From: an uncultured Bacteroidales bacterium
Lineage (GTDB): Bacteria > Bacteroidota > Bacteroidia > Bacteroidales > Bacteroidaceae
Assembly (NCBI GenBank): GCA_902788865.1
Contig: CADALZ010000035.1
Location: forward strand, 1 to 41,216
Length of the DNA: 41,216 nucleotides
Reading direction: 5' to 3'
Part shown: piece after piece, positions 1 through 7,992 of the stretch
How positions within the stretch are numbered: the first letter of the stretch is position 1
Layout: each line of letters opens with the position of its first letter
The notes under the pieces: generated by a model
Database searches by the model: none
The model's input: the letters and a program-made list of their open reading frames with translations, nothing else
Told to the model about the DNA's origin: nothing
Made by a program: the position numbers and the translations under genes

Positions 1-943
1 CGGAAAACGCTCCGGGCTCTGCGGCATTTACGTTTTTACCTCTGCCGGCATCCGAGACCAGATTTTCATCCGGACTGCCTGCACCGCCTTCCACATCATT
101 CTGCTCATTTCCCGACTGAATGCTGGCGCTTTTGTCCAGTCCGGATGTGTTGACGCCGTCATCCAGGTCTCTGTTATTCTTTGTATCTTCCGGTCTCTTT
201 CCGGAAAGTGCGTTGGTATCTTCTGTCTTCGAAGCGGAGTTGCTGCTGCTTTTTGCGGCAGAGGATGTTCCTGTCTTTGATGCGTCGGTATCGGATTTCT
301 GCTGTGCCCCGTTCCCGGCAGTCTGCCCCTTATTCTTTTCTGCAGTCTTTGCCGTCTGCTGCTGAGACGTGTTCATTTGGGCCTGCTGCAGCTGGCGGAC
401 ATGATACCAGAGACTGCTGCCGTTTGTGACAGTGTAATTGTCATTCTGCCAGCAGAAAAGATCTTCTCCCTCGAAATTGAAAGTGACATACTTATCATTT
501 CTGAGACGGAAGGTAATGCGGTGGTAACTGTCGGTAACGCTCGTGTCGCTCTTATTTCCGACCGTCATCTTTGCCAGCTCTTCATAGAGTTCCCTGATGA
601 CAGTCTGGTCGGTGACTTTGACTTCCGGACGGGATCCTCCCTGATCGTAGAGAGCGCTGCACTCGATGGGGACATCTCCTTTTTCCATGTCTTCGCGGAG
701 TCTGGCAAAGCCGCTGTCATTCTGGAAATTGAGAATGGAATCCTCCGGAATTTCCGTCTGCTCTTTCCCGGCAGGCTGATTGCTGTCGGCAGCCTTGCCG
801 GATGTATTCTCCTGAACCGTCTGGTTTTCTTCTGATGAGGCGGGTTTTTTGCCGCCCCCGAGACCGCAGGCAGTAAGCATGCACAGCATGAGGAGGCCTG
901 CTGTCAGAATCCTTACTTTCTTTCTGTTTTTATTGTCGTTCAT
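1..943 (-). CDS. Putative lipoprotein, 3' end cut off by the window edge (foreign-looking)
   Basis: The reading frame is open from the ATG at 943 to the window start (314 codons, no stop), so the C-terminus is missing. The N-terminus has a basic start, a hydrophobic stretch and a lipobox (LTAC, then GLGGG), so the protein should be lipidated and exported. Residues ~30-60 are a Ser/Glu/Gln-rich linker. A globular part around residues 60-180 has no family I recognise. From ~180 onward it is low complexity, rich in Gln, Ser, Thr, Lys and Asp. A Shine-Dalgarno site sits 8 nt upstream of the start. This style (SD site, lipobox, long polar tail) fits a Clostridia lipoprotein and is unlike the Bacteroidota genes that fill the rest of the window. 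Function unknown. Confidence 0.75.
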   Translation of the reverse strand, partial: MNDNKNRKKVRILTAGLLMLCMLTACGLGGGKKPASSEENQTVQENTSGKAADSNQPAGKEQTEIPEDSILNFQNDSGFARLREDMEKGDVPIECSALYDQGGSRPEVKVTDQTVIRELYEELAKMTVGNKSDTSVTDSYHRITFRLRNDKYVTFNFEGEDLFCWQNDNYTVTNGSSLWYHVRQLQQAQMNTSQQQTAKTAEKNKGQTAGNGAQQKSDTDASKTGTSSAAKSSSNSASKTEDTNALSGKRPEDTKNNRDLDDGVNTSGLDKSASIQSGNEQNDVEGGAGSPDENLVSDAGRGKNVNAAEPGAFS

Positions 944-948
944 ATATG

Positions 949-958
949 TCACCTCTCT
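949..958 (-). promoter_or_regulatory. Shine-Dalgarno site of the lipoprotein gene
   Basis: On the minus strand AGAGAGGTGA precedes the ATG at 943, with 8 nt between AGAGG and the start codon. It supports the chosen start. A clear SD is unusual compared with the genes right of 1.4 kb. Confidence 0.65.
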
Positions 959-1005
959 GGTGTAAAGAATTGCTGCTATCTGATACTACTGTAGAATTCT
1001 ATGCT

Positions 1006-1320
1006 TCACCGGTTACAGAGTTGACAAAAACGTCCGGCAGGAAGGTTGCTGATCACGATTCCGCCAAGTACCATTGCGATCCCGATGATCTCGTAAATAT
1101 TCAGGATCTCGTGGTAGACCAGCGCTCCGATGGCGGTCGCCACTACGGGTTCGATCGAGGCGATGATGGAAGCGCGGCCATTATCGACACTCTGCAGTCC
1201 GCGGGTATAGAGAAGATAGGGAAGGACTGTGGTGAAAACGCCGTAGAGCACGATCAGACCGGTCTGAGACGGAGAACTTGTCAGAGCCCGTCCGACATTT
1301 TTCAGAGAAATGAAAGATTT
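1006..1320 (-). pseudogene. EamA/DMT-family transporter, C-terminal fragment without a start
   Basis: About 105 codons in one minus-strand frame ending at the TGA at 1006-1008. The segment contains hydrophobic spans and the features of the second EamA repeat: a VLPYLLYTRGL span, then DNGRASIIASIEPVVAT, then GALVYHE and a final helix IIGIAMVLGGIVI. DMT permeases of this family are ~280-300 aa with ten helices, so only the last three or four helices are present. The frame runs on past ~1320 into sequence that no longer resembles a transporter and belongs to the pheS upstream region. No start codon or promoter belongs to it. The gene is therefore broken at the join near 1.32 kb. Whether that happened in the genome or in assembly cannot be decided here. 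Substrate unknown. Confidence 0.7.
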
Positions 1321-1335
1321 AACAATTGAGGCCTT
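1310..1335. other. Probable junction between foreign-looking DNA and Bacteroidota DNA
   Basis: Left of this point the transporter-like frame and Clostridia-style genes hold. Right of it the sequence is typical Bacteroidota intergenic DNA leading to the pheS promoter. No insertion sequence, integrase, tRNA or target-site duplication is visible. The exact base of the join is my estimate. Confidence 0.55.
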
Positions 1336-1397
1336 TAGAAGACTCCTTTTCGCTCGCTTGGAGCCAACTTTAGCTGCGCTGAAGTTACTTTCACTCG

Positions 1398-1424
1398 GAA
1401 AAGTCCAAATAAATTTGGCTTTTC
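1398..1424. repeat. Inverted repeat over the pheS -33 element
   Basis: GAAAAGTCCAAAT faces ATTTGGCTTTTC around one central A, pairing except for one bulged T. The right arm contains the TTTG of the predicted pheS promoter, so a protein bound here, or a hairpin, would overlap the promoter. Confidence 0.55.
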
Positions 1425-1445
1425 GATCGCTTATCCGTAACTTTG
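1414..1445 (+). promoter_or_regulatory. Bacteroidota-type promoter for pheS
   Basis: TTTG at 1414-1417, a 20-nt spacer, then TAACTTTG at 1438-1445. This matches the Bacteroidota consensus TTTG/TAnnTTTG. Transcription should begin near 1452, giving a leader of about 27 nt before the pheS ATG. Confidence 0.75.
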
Positions 1446-1478
1446 CAGGTCAAATAAAGAAAATAACAAACTAACAAT

Positions 1479-2516
1479 ATGCTGACTGATAAAATCAACG
1501 AACTTCTGAAAGAAGTACAAGACCTGCATGCCGCCAATGCTGAAGAGCTGGAGGCACTGAGACTGAAGTATCTGAGCAAGAAAGGTATCATCAACGACTT
1601 GATGAACGACTTCCGCACCGTGGCTGCCGACCAAAAGCGCGAGGTGGGCATGAAGCTCAACGAGCTGAAGAAACAAACCCAAGACCGCATCAACGCCCTG
1701 AAAGAGCAGTTTGAGGCACTGAGTGAGTGCAAGAACGATGCCGACCTCACCCGCACGGCTTACCCCGTGAAGCTAGGCACACGTCATCCGCTCACACTGG
1801 TGAAGAATGAAATCATCGACATCTTCGGACGCATGGGATTCACCCTGGCCGACGGTCCTGAGGTGGAAGACGACCTGCACGTATATACTAAGATGAACTT
1901 CGCTGCCGACCATCCTGCACGCGATATGCAAGACACGTTCTTCGTGGAGCAGAATGCCGAGGATGTGGTGAAGAACATCATCCTGCGCTCGCACACCAGC
2001 TCTGTGCAGGCGCGTGTGATGGAGAAGACGCAGCCGCCTATCCGCGTGATCTGCCCTGGACGTGTCTATCGCAACGAGGCCATCAGTGCCCGTGCGCACT
2101 GCTTCTTCCATCAGGTAGAGGGACTCTATATAGACAAGGGTGTGAGCTTCACCGACCTGAAGCAGGTGCTGCTGACCTTCGCCCGTGAGATGTTCGGTCC
2201 TGAGACCAAGATTCGTCTGCGCCCCAGCTACTTCCCCTTCACAGAGCCAAGTGCAGAGATGGACATCAGTTGCAACATCTGTGGCGGTGTGGGCTGCTCG
2301 TTCTGCAAACACACTGGCTGGGTAGAGATCTTAGGCTGTGGCATGGTAGATCCTAATGTGCTGGAGGCTTGTGGCATCGACAGCAAGGTGTATTCTGGCT
2401 ATGCTTTCGGCATGGGTATAGAGCGCATTGCCAACCTGAAGTATCAGGTGAGCGATCTCCGTCTGTTCTCTGAAAACGACGTCCGCTTCCTCCGTGAATT
2501 CGAAGCAGCGTATTGA
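1479..2516 (+). CDS. pheS: Phenylalanine--tRNA ligase alpha subunit
   Basis: Charges tRNA-Phe with phenylalanine as the catalytic alpha subunit of the alpha2-beta2 enzyme in the cytoplasm. The 345-aa length is normal. Residues ~1-80 form the charged, coiled-coil tRNA-binding arm. The class II catalytic fold follows, with GTRHPLTLVKNEI near residue 100, motif 2 around PGRVYRNEAI, and motif 3 GMGIERIA at ~311-318. A cysteine-rich insert (CNICGGVGCSFC, ~residue 265-280) is typical of bacterial PheS. The start ATG lies 27 nt after the predicted transcription start. The stop TGA shares one base with the nth start (TGATG), so the two are translationally coupled. pheT is not in the window, which is common in Bacteroidota. 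Confidence 0.97.
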   Translation: MLTDKINELLKEVQDLHAANAEELEALRLKYLSKKGIINDLMNDFRTVAADQKREVGMKLNELKKQTQDRINALKEQFEALSECKNDADLTRTAYPVKLGTRHPLTLVKNEIIDIFGRMGFTLADGPEVEDDLHVYTKMNFAADHPARDMQDTFFVEQNAEDVVKNIILRSHTSSVQARVMEKTQPPIRVICPGRVYRNEAISARAHCFFHQVEGLYIDKGVSFTDLKQVLLTFAREMFGPETKIRLRPSYFPFTEPSAEMDISCNICGGVGCSFCKHTGWVEILGCGMVDPNVLEACGIDSKVYSGYAFGMGIERIANLKYQVSDLRLFSENDVRFLREFEAAY

Positions 2517-3172
2517 TGCGTAAGTCTGACCGATATAAGGCAGTGCTGGAGTGGTTCAGGACCAACGTACCAGTGGCAGAGACGGAGCTGAAGTATGACA
2601 ATCCGTACCAGCTGCTGATGGCCGTGATTCTGAGCGCGCAATGCACAGACAAGCGGGTGAACATGATTTCTCCTGCCCTCTTTGCTGCCTTTCCCACTCC
2701 AGAGGTGATGGCAGCCTCATCGGTCGATGAAGTGTATGAGTATGTCAAGACCGTGTCATATCCCAACAGCAAGGCGAAGCATCTGGTGGGCATGGCGCAG
2801 ATGCTGATGAGCGACTTTGGGGGCGAGGTGCCCGACAATCTGGACGATCTGGTGAAACTGCCAGGCGTGGGGCGCAAGACGGCCAACGTGGTGCAGGCGG
2901 TGATATTCAAGAAACCTACCATGGCCGTTGATACCCATGTGTTTCGGGTGAGCCACCGCATAGGGCTGGTAGATGACAAGTGTACCACTCCGCTCAGTGT
3001 GGAGAAGGAACTCACCAAGCACATCCCTGCAGCCGACATACCCACGGCACACCATTGGCTCATCCTGCACGGGCGATACACCTGCATGGCACGCAAGCCC
3101 AGATGTGCCAAGTGTGGTTTGCAAATCTACTGCAAATACTTCGCTCAGCATCCCTTAGGGACAGAAAACTGA
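2516..3172 (+). CDS. nth: Endonuclease III (DNA glycosylase/AP lyase)
   Basis: Removes oxidised pyrimidines and cleaves at the abasic site in base-excision repair. The helix-hairpin-helix LPGVGRKTANVV lies at residues 115-126, with catalytic Lys121 inside it and catalytic Asp139 in VDTHVFR. The C-terminal [4Fe-4S] ligands fit C-X6-C-X2-C-X5-C exactly (C190, C197, C200, C206). At 218 aa it is full length. I chose the ATG at 2516, which overlaps the pheS stop by one base; a TTG three bases upstream is an in-frame alternative. It is cotranscribed with pheS and followed by a separate pgk promoter. Confidence 0.96.
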   Translation: MRKSDRYKAVLEWFRTNVPVAETELKYDNPYQLLMAVILSAQCTDKRVNMISPALFAAFPTPEVMAASSVDEVYEYVKTVSYPNSKAKHLVGMAQMLMSDFGGEVPDNLDDLVKLPGVGRKTANVVQAVIFKKPTMAVDTHVFRVSHRIGLVDDKCTTPLSVEKELTKHIPAADIPTAHHWLILHGRYTCMARKPRCAKCGLQIYCKYFAQHPLGTEN

Positions 3173-3203
3173 GGCAAGCGCATGGATAATTGGATTTTTT
3201 ATC

Positions 3204-3211
3204 TAACTTTG
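3204..3211 (+). promoter_or_regulatory. -7 promoter element upstream of pgk
   Basis: TAACTTTG matches TAnnTTTG exactly. No clear TTTG lies 19-21 nt upstream, so only the -7 box is supported. The leader to the pgk ATG would be about 45 nt and AT-rich. Confidence 0.55.
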
Positions 3212-3262
3212 CTTCGTTTATAGATACAAATGTGTAACAACTAATATAAAATTAAAAAAACT

Positions 3263-4531
3263 ATGACTATCGATCAATTCAATTTTGCCGGTAAGAAGGC
3301 AATTGTTCGCGTGGATTTCAATGTGCCATTGGATGAGAATGGCAAAGTGACTGACGACACCCGCATCCGCGGTGCTCTGCCTACCCTGAAGAAGATTTTG
3401 GCAGATGGTGGTGCCCTCATCATCATGTCACACATGGGCAAGCCTAAAGGCAAGGTAAACGCTAAGTTCTCTCTGGGTCAGATTGTAAACGACGTAGCTG
3501 CTGCCCTGGGCACTCCTGTGAAGTTTGCTCCCGACTGCGCTAAGGCTAAGGATGCTGCCGATGCCCTGAAGCCAGGTGAGGTGCTGCTGCTGGAGAACCT
3601 GCGCTTCTATCCTGAAGAGGAAGGCAAGCCAGTAGGCATCGAGAAGACCGATCCTGCTTACGACGAGGCTAAGAAGGCCATGAAGGCCAGCCAGAAGGAG
3701 TTTGCCAAGACGCTGGCTTCATATGCCGACTGCTATGTGATGGATGCCTTCGGTACCGCTCACCGCAAGCATGCTTCTACCGCCGTTATCGACGAGTATT
3801 TCGACAAAGACCACAAGATGCTGGGCTACCTCATGGAGAAGGAAGTTCAGGCTGTGGACAATGTGCTGAGTAACATCAAGCGCCCATTCGTAGCTATCAT
3901 GGGTGGCTCTAAGGTGTCTTCTAAGATTGGTATCATCGAGAATCTGCTGGGCAAGGTAGATAAGCTCATCCTCTGCGGTGGTATGACTTACACCTTCGCT
4001 AAGGCTCACAATGGTGAGATTGGTAATTCTATCGTAGAGCTCGACAAGCTGGATGTAGCTCTGGGCGTAGAGGAGCTGGCTAAGAAGAACGGCGTAGAGC
4101 TGGTTCTGGGCAGCGACTGCACAGCTACAGACGGTCTCGACTTTGGCACTATGACCGTGAAGCCAGGTTCTAAGATCATCAACTGCCCTGCCAACAACGT
4201 ACCTGCTGGCTTCGAGGGTGTAGATGCTGGTCCAGAGAGCCAAGAAGACTTCCGCAAGGCTATCAAGGGTGCTAAGACCATCCTCTGGAACGGTCCTGCT
4301 GGTGTATTCGAGTGCGATGAGTTCACTGCAGGTAGCCGTGCCATCGGTGAGGCTATCGCAGAGGCTACCGCAGAGGGTGCTTTCTCTCTGATCGGTGGTG
4401 GCGACTCTGTGGCTTGCGTGAACAAGTTCGGTCTGGCCGACAAGGTGAGCTACATCTCTACTGGTGGTGGTGCCCTGCTCGAGGCTATCGAGGGTAAGGT
4501 GCTCCCAGGTGTAGAGGCTATCAATAAGTAA
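3263..4531 (+). CDS. pgk: Phosphoglycerate kinase
   Basis: Cytoplasmic glycolytic enzyme that transfers phosphate between 1,3-bisphosphoglycerate and ADP. At 422 aa it is normal length. The substrate-binding loop [19 protein letters not shown] lies near residues 18-36, SHMGKPKG near 54-62, and the nucleotide-binding GGGDS at 378-382, followed by STGGGALLE. The neighbouring ORFs are unrelated, so it is probably a single-gene transcript. It has its own promoter box upstream, and a long hairpin with a T-run downstream. Between the stop codon and the terminator lies a heptad repeat tract. Confidence 0.97.
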   Translation: MTIDQFNFAGKKAIVRVDFNVPLDENGKVTDDTRIRGALPTLKKILADGGALIIMSHMGKPKGKVNAKFSLGQIVNDVAAALGTPVKFAPDCAKAKDAADALKPGEVLLLENLRFYPEEEGKPVGIEKTDPAYDEAKKAMKASQKEFAKTLASYADCYVMDAFGTAHRKHASTAVIDEYFDKDHKMLGYLMEKEVQAVDNVLSNIKRPFVAIMGGSKVSSKIGIIENLLGKVDKLILCGGMTYTFAKAHNGEIGNSIVELDKLDVALGVEELAKKNGVELVLGSDCTATDGLDFGTMTVKPGSKIINCPANNVPAGFEGVDAGPESQEDFRKAIKGAKTILWNGPAGVFECDEFTAGSRAIGEAIAEATAEGAFSLIGGGDSVACVNKFGLADKVSYISTGGGALLEAIEGKVLPGVEAINK

Positions 4532-4587
4532 GAGCTTAGGGTTTGGAGTTTAGAGTTTAGAGTTTAGGGCTTAGAACTTAGAGCTCA
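4532..4587. repeat. Heptad tandem repeat after pgk (eight units, GAGYTTA-like)
   Basis: Starting directly after the pgk stop, eight consecutive 7-bp units can be read: gagctta, gggtttg, gagttta three times, gggctta, gaactta, gagctca. Differences are almost all transitions. The unit differs from the AACRTTR heptads elsewhere but has the same 7-bp length. Confidence 0.8.
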
Positions 4588-4605
4588 AGACTGAGTATAT
4601 TTCTG

Positions 4606-4665
4606 CATGGATTAGTCGGTTTTAGAAGATATTTCATATCTCTGCCGATTAATCCATGTTTTTTT
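4606..4665 (+). terminator. Intrinsic terminator of pgk
   Basis: CATGGATTAGTCGG (4606-4619) pairs with CCGATTAATCCATG (4645-4658) with one mismatch. An inner stem AGATAT/ATATCT forms within the loop, and seven T follow at 4659-4665. Confidence 0.8.
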
Positions 4666-4703
4666 ATTATCTTCGCTGCATTATTTTATAAAGGCATTGC
4701 ATT

Positions 4704-5720
4704 ATGAAAAAAATCCTCACTCTGCTGTTACTGTGTTTTCCTCTGACCATACTGGCACAGCAAGGCAAGAACCTGACCTTGAGTGATGCCATCAGCAGCA
4801 TCAGCGACCGCATCAGCATCGGTGGCTTCCTGCAGGGAGGCTACGACTATAACTCGCAGACCGAAGAAAGCTCGTTCTACCATAAACGTGCAGCGTTCAA
4901 CATTCGCGGACGAATCACCGACCGCTGGACGGCTTTTCTCGCCTTCGAGTATTCCAACTCCACCTCACAGGAGCTGTGGACGGAATATAAGTTGGCCGAC
5001 GAGCTCAGCGTGCGTGTGGGGCAATTCAAGACCATGTTCGGACTGGAGAACATGATTTCTCCCGCCGTGGCCGACATCATAGACGATGCCTCCATGGCTA
5101 CCCGCTACTACGTGGGCTGGTCGGGCGATGTGCTGCAAGGAAATCATGCCGGGCGTGACATCGGTCTGCTGGTGAGCGGCGATATATTTAATAAGGTGTT
5201 GCACTACGACCTCTCACTCATGAATGGGCAGGGCATCAACCGACGCGACGGCAATAAGGCCAAGGACATCGCCCTGCGCCTCATCTATAACATCACCCCA
5301 GAAGTGGCTCTCAGCGGCTCTTACTACGACGGCCGTGGTCATGCCATAGCTTCCAGCGAGATGATGGGCATCGAGAGAGGCGAGGACTACAACCGCGACC
5401 GCTGGGCACTGGGCGGCAAGCTCACACTGCCTAAGGTGAAGATTCGTGCCGAGTATCTGGGTGGTAAAGACGGGCACATCAAGAGCGAGGGCTGGTATGC
5501 CCTGGGCGTCTTCACCGTGGCACAGAATGTTGACCTGCTGCTCAATTACGATTACTTTAATCAAAACAAACGATACGACTTGGCACAGACTGGCCTGGGA
5601 GCTGGCCTTCAGTGGTGGTTCTACCAGGGCTGCCGCCTACGCTTCATGTACACCAACCGTGATGTGAAGCACGCCGACAATTACAACCTGCTACAAGCCG
5701 CTTTCCAAGTCAGTTTCTAA
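4704..5720 (+). CDS. Outer-membrane porin, phosphate-selective porin (OprO/OprP)-like
   Basis: A 338-aa predicted outer-membrane beta-barrel. Residues 1-18 form a signal peptide ending at LAQ. The mature protein opens with a short helical segment (LSDAISSISDRISIGGFLQGGYDY), followed by alternating strands rich in aromatic and charged residues. It includes RVGQFKTMFGLEN, the typical strand-plus-loop of OprO/P-type porins, and ends in phenylalanine (AAFQVSF), the usual barrel signature. The substrate cannot be read from sequence; polyphosphate or phosphate is only the family's name. It is followed 11 bp later by the TPR genes and may form an operon with them. Confidence 0.8.
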   Translation: MKKILTLLLLCFPLTILAQQGKNLTLSDAISSISDRISIGGFLQGGYDYNSQTEESSFYHKRAAFNIRGRITDRWTAFLAFEYSNSTSQELWTEYKLADELSVRVGQFKTMFGLENMISPAVADIIDDASMATRYYVGWSGDVLQGNHAGRDIGLLVSGDIFNKVLHYDLSLMNGQGINRRDGNKAKDIALRLIYNITPEVALSGSYYDGRGHAIASSEMMGIERGEDYNRDRWALGGKLTLPKVKIRAEYLGGKDGHIKSEGWYALGVFTVAQNVDLLLNYDYFNQNKRYDLAQTGLGAGLQWWFYQGCRLRFMYTNRDVKHADNYNLLQAAFQVSF

Positions 5721-5731
5721 CACACACCACT

Positions 5732-6730
5732 ATGCAAGTCAATCTGGAATACATCGAGAAAAGCTACGCGGAGATAGACAGGAACCTCGGCAGTCACCAT
5801 CTGCTGGAGGCCATCCGCCAGATGGAGAACCTGCTGCTCACCCACCCCAACTGGGAACTGAGCAGCCAGCTAGAACAGCTGAAGACCTCCTACCACTACC
5901 TGCTCCAATATCTGATGCAGGGCACCGAGGATCCACAGCGCGATCAGTTCTACACCCAGCTCATTGCCGATGCCTGGGAGATAGCCGACCGCCTGCGCCA
6001 CTACCTGCTCTGCCAGCACACCACCCTGCTGTATGTCCAGACCTACAAGAAATGCCAGCAGGGAGAGTCGCTACGCCAGATCATCACACAGCTCGAAGCT
6101 TTCACAGACGACCTTGCCGTGCTACAGCTCACCGATAGTAGGCCCGCCTCACTGAAGCAAGCCCTCCTCGCCCATGAAGCGTGGCAAGACAAACTCTTCG
6201 ACCGCGTGTGGACTTGCCCCCAGTGGAGTGCCGAGGAACATGCCACCGCCCTTGATGCCCTGCATTCCGAGATGCTCATACCAGCCGACCTCTGCCTGCT
6301 GCTCAGTGCCGTCACCCTCGGTCTGCTGCAATGCTTCGACAGGCGCAAGATAGACTTTGCCATAGAGGCCGCCCGCCATACCGACCTCAGCGTACGCGTG
6401 CGTGCCCTGACCTGCCTCACCCTCACGCTGCACCTCTACCACACCCGGCTGGACTTCTATTCCAGCCAGTACACCCACTTCCTTGACCTGCAAGAAGACT
6501 CCGATGCCCGCATAGGCATACATACCATCTACCTGCAGCTGCTCAAGGCACAAGACACGCAGAAAATCACGAAGAAGATCAGAGAAGAAATCCTCCCAGA
6601 GATGGTGCGCAATATGCAACAGCTCAACCACGGCCTCGATGTCTCTGAAGAGAACGACATGAACCCCGACTGGGGCAGTCTGAGTCCAGAATTCGATGAG
6701 AAAATCAAGCAGATGAACGAGATGATATGA
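5732..6730 (+). CDS. Helical protein, probable N-terminal half of a split TPR protein
   Basis: A 332-aa soluble protein, almost wholly alpha-helical and rich in Leu, Gln and charged residues. There is no signal peptide, membrane span or catalytic motif I recognise. Its C-terminus (NPDWGSLSPEFDEKIKQMNE) runs straight into the next gene through a 4-nt ATGA overlap. In related Bacteroidales I recall one ORF of about 700 aa in which this type of region is continuous with the MSTF...PFF segment that begins the next gene. That is memory of the family, not something shown here. The combined length (726 aa) would fit. Function unknown; a scaffold or assembly role is likely for such a helical repeat protein. 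Confidence 0.7.
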   Translation: MQVNLEYIEKSYAEIDRNLGSHHLLEAIRQMENLLLTHPNWELSSQLEQLKTSYHYLLQYLMQGTEDPQRDQFYTQLIADAWEIADRLRHYLLCQHTTLLYVQTYKKCQQGESLRQIITQLEAFTDDLAVLQLTDSRPASLKQALLAHEAWQDKLFDRVWTCPQWSAEEHATALDALHSEMLIPADLCLLLSAVTLGLLQCFDRRKIDFAIEAARHTDLSVRVRALTCLTLTLHLYHTRLDFYSSQYTHFLDLQEDSDARIGIHTIYLQLLKAQDTQKITKKIREEILPEMVRNMQQLNHGLDVSEENDMNPDWGSLSPEFDEKIKQMNEMI

Positions 6731-7911
6731 GCACCTTCTCACTGATGAAGCAATACCCTTTCTTCAACGTCACAGCCCACTGGTTCCTGCCCTACTACCG
6801 CCAGCACTCTTTGGTGGCCTCTGCCAGCAATGGTGAGCCGCAGACAGAAGAATTCATCGACCTCATCCTTCGCAGCTCAGGCATCTGCGACAACGACAGG
6901 TACTCCATGCTCAGCGTTTTTCCCGCCATTCCAGAGCAGCAGAGACAGCTCATAACCAGCAGGTTCGCCTCCAAAGAAAGTCAAGAGATCATCGCTCAGA
7001 ACATGCCCGAGCTCGAGAAATACGCCCAGCGTTTAGACGTGGTAGCCGGCAACTATATCCACAGCCTCTACCGCTTCTTTAAGCTCAATGCCTATCGCAA
7101 CGAGTTTACAGATATCTTCAGTGAGCCGCTCGACTTCTATAGCGAACCCCTGCTCCAAGACTTCCTGCAAGACGAGGAGCAACTGCGAGAGGTGGGCAAC
7201 TTCCTCTTCAAGGCAGAGCGCTACGAAGAAGCCCTGCGTGTATTCACCCTGCTCACCAGCAAAGACCAGTCGCAGGCATCCGACTACCAGAAGCTGGGCT
7301 ACTGCCACCAGAAGTTGGGAGCCTATCCCCCAGCCATAGAAGCCTACCAGACAGCCGGACTCATGCAACCCAACAGCTGGACCGTGCGCCATCTGGCCAC
7401 CTGCCATCGCCTGAAGGGGGACTACAGTCAGGCACTCAGCTATTACAGAAAGGCCGCTGAGATGCAGCCCACCAATAAGACCGTACTCTATCAGACAGGC
7501 ATCTGCCTGCTGGAGCTCAAGCGCTATGAAGACGCTCTGCAGAAGTTCTTCCAGCTCGACCTCATGGACACCCAGAGCCCGAAGGTATGGCGTGCCATAG
7601 GATGGTGCTCGTTCCTGCTCAGAAAGTTCGATCAAGCCGCTCAATACTTCATGCAAGCCACCGCGCAAGCCCCCCAGCCACACGACTGGCTCAATCTGGG
7701 GCACATCCACCTGGTGCAGGGCCGTCTGCGCAAGGCCGTGGCCTACTACAAAGAAGCCGCAGCCTTGGCTAAGGCAGACGAAGAACGCTATGGCAACTTC
7801 GACTCCATGTTCCAGAAAGACGCCGCTGTGCTGGAGTCTATGGGCGTCATTCCTCAGCTCTTCCCGCTCCTCATAGACCTAACAGAAATGGAGGGAGGTC
7901 TGTCTGCCTGA
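6727..7911 (+). CDS. Tetratricopeptide-repeat protein, probable C-terminal half of a split protein
   Basis: 394 aa. Residues ~1-150 have a conserved-looking opening (MSTFSLMKQYPFFNVTAHWF) followed by helices. Residues ~155-340 contain five or six TPR units, seen as AERYEEALRVF, LGAYPPAIEAYQTAG, KGDYSQALSYYRKAAEMQP, LKRYEDALQKFFQL, LRKFDQAAQYFMQA and QGRLRKAVAYYKEAA. There is no signal peptide, so it is probably cytoplasmic and acts through protein-protein contacts. The start overlaps the previous stop by 4 nt in the -1 frame, which suggests coupled translation or ribosomal slippage between two halves of an ancestral protein. It converges on the SpoIIE-type phosphatase gene, 81 bp away. Confidence 0.8.
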   Translation: MSTFSLMKQYPFFNVTAHWFLPYYRQHSLVASASNGEPQTEEFIDLILRSSGICDNDRYSMLSVFPAIPEQQRQLITSRFASKESQEIIAQNMPELEKYAQRLDVVAGNYIHSLYRFFKLNAYRNEFTDIFSEPLDFYSEPLLQDFLQDEEQLREVGNFLFKAERYEEALRVFTLLTSKDQSQASDYQKLGYCHQKLGAYPPAIEAYQTAGLMQPNSWTVRHLATCHRLKGDYSQALSYYRKAAEMQPTNKTVLYQTGICLLELKRYEDALQKFFQLDLMDTQSPKVWRAIGWCSFLLRKFDQAAQYFMQATAQAPQPHDWLNLGHIHLVQGRLRKAVAYYKEAAALAKADEERYGNFDSMFQKDAAVLESMGVIPQLFPLLIDLTEMEGGLSA

Positions 7912-7925
7912 CAGGTACTCCCTCC
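7890..7925. terminator. Possible bidirectional terminator hairpin
   Basis: GGAGGGAG (7890-7897) pairs perfectly with CTCCCTCC (7918-7925), with an inner CTGTC/GACAG stem. It overlaps the TPR gene stop codon and lies between convergent genes. Neither side has a long T-run, so termination strength is uncertain. Confidence 0.45.
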
Positions 7926-7992
7926 AAAACTGCTTGTGTAGTCACGACACAGACAAGCCCATGACAGTATAGTGGCAGCCTCCCAAGCCCTC

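Noticed and set aside
946-1329. 127-codon plus-strand ORF at the left end
   Set aside because: It is antisense to the EamA fragment, which has clear membrane-helix content, and ends at the presumed junction.
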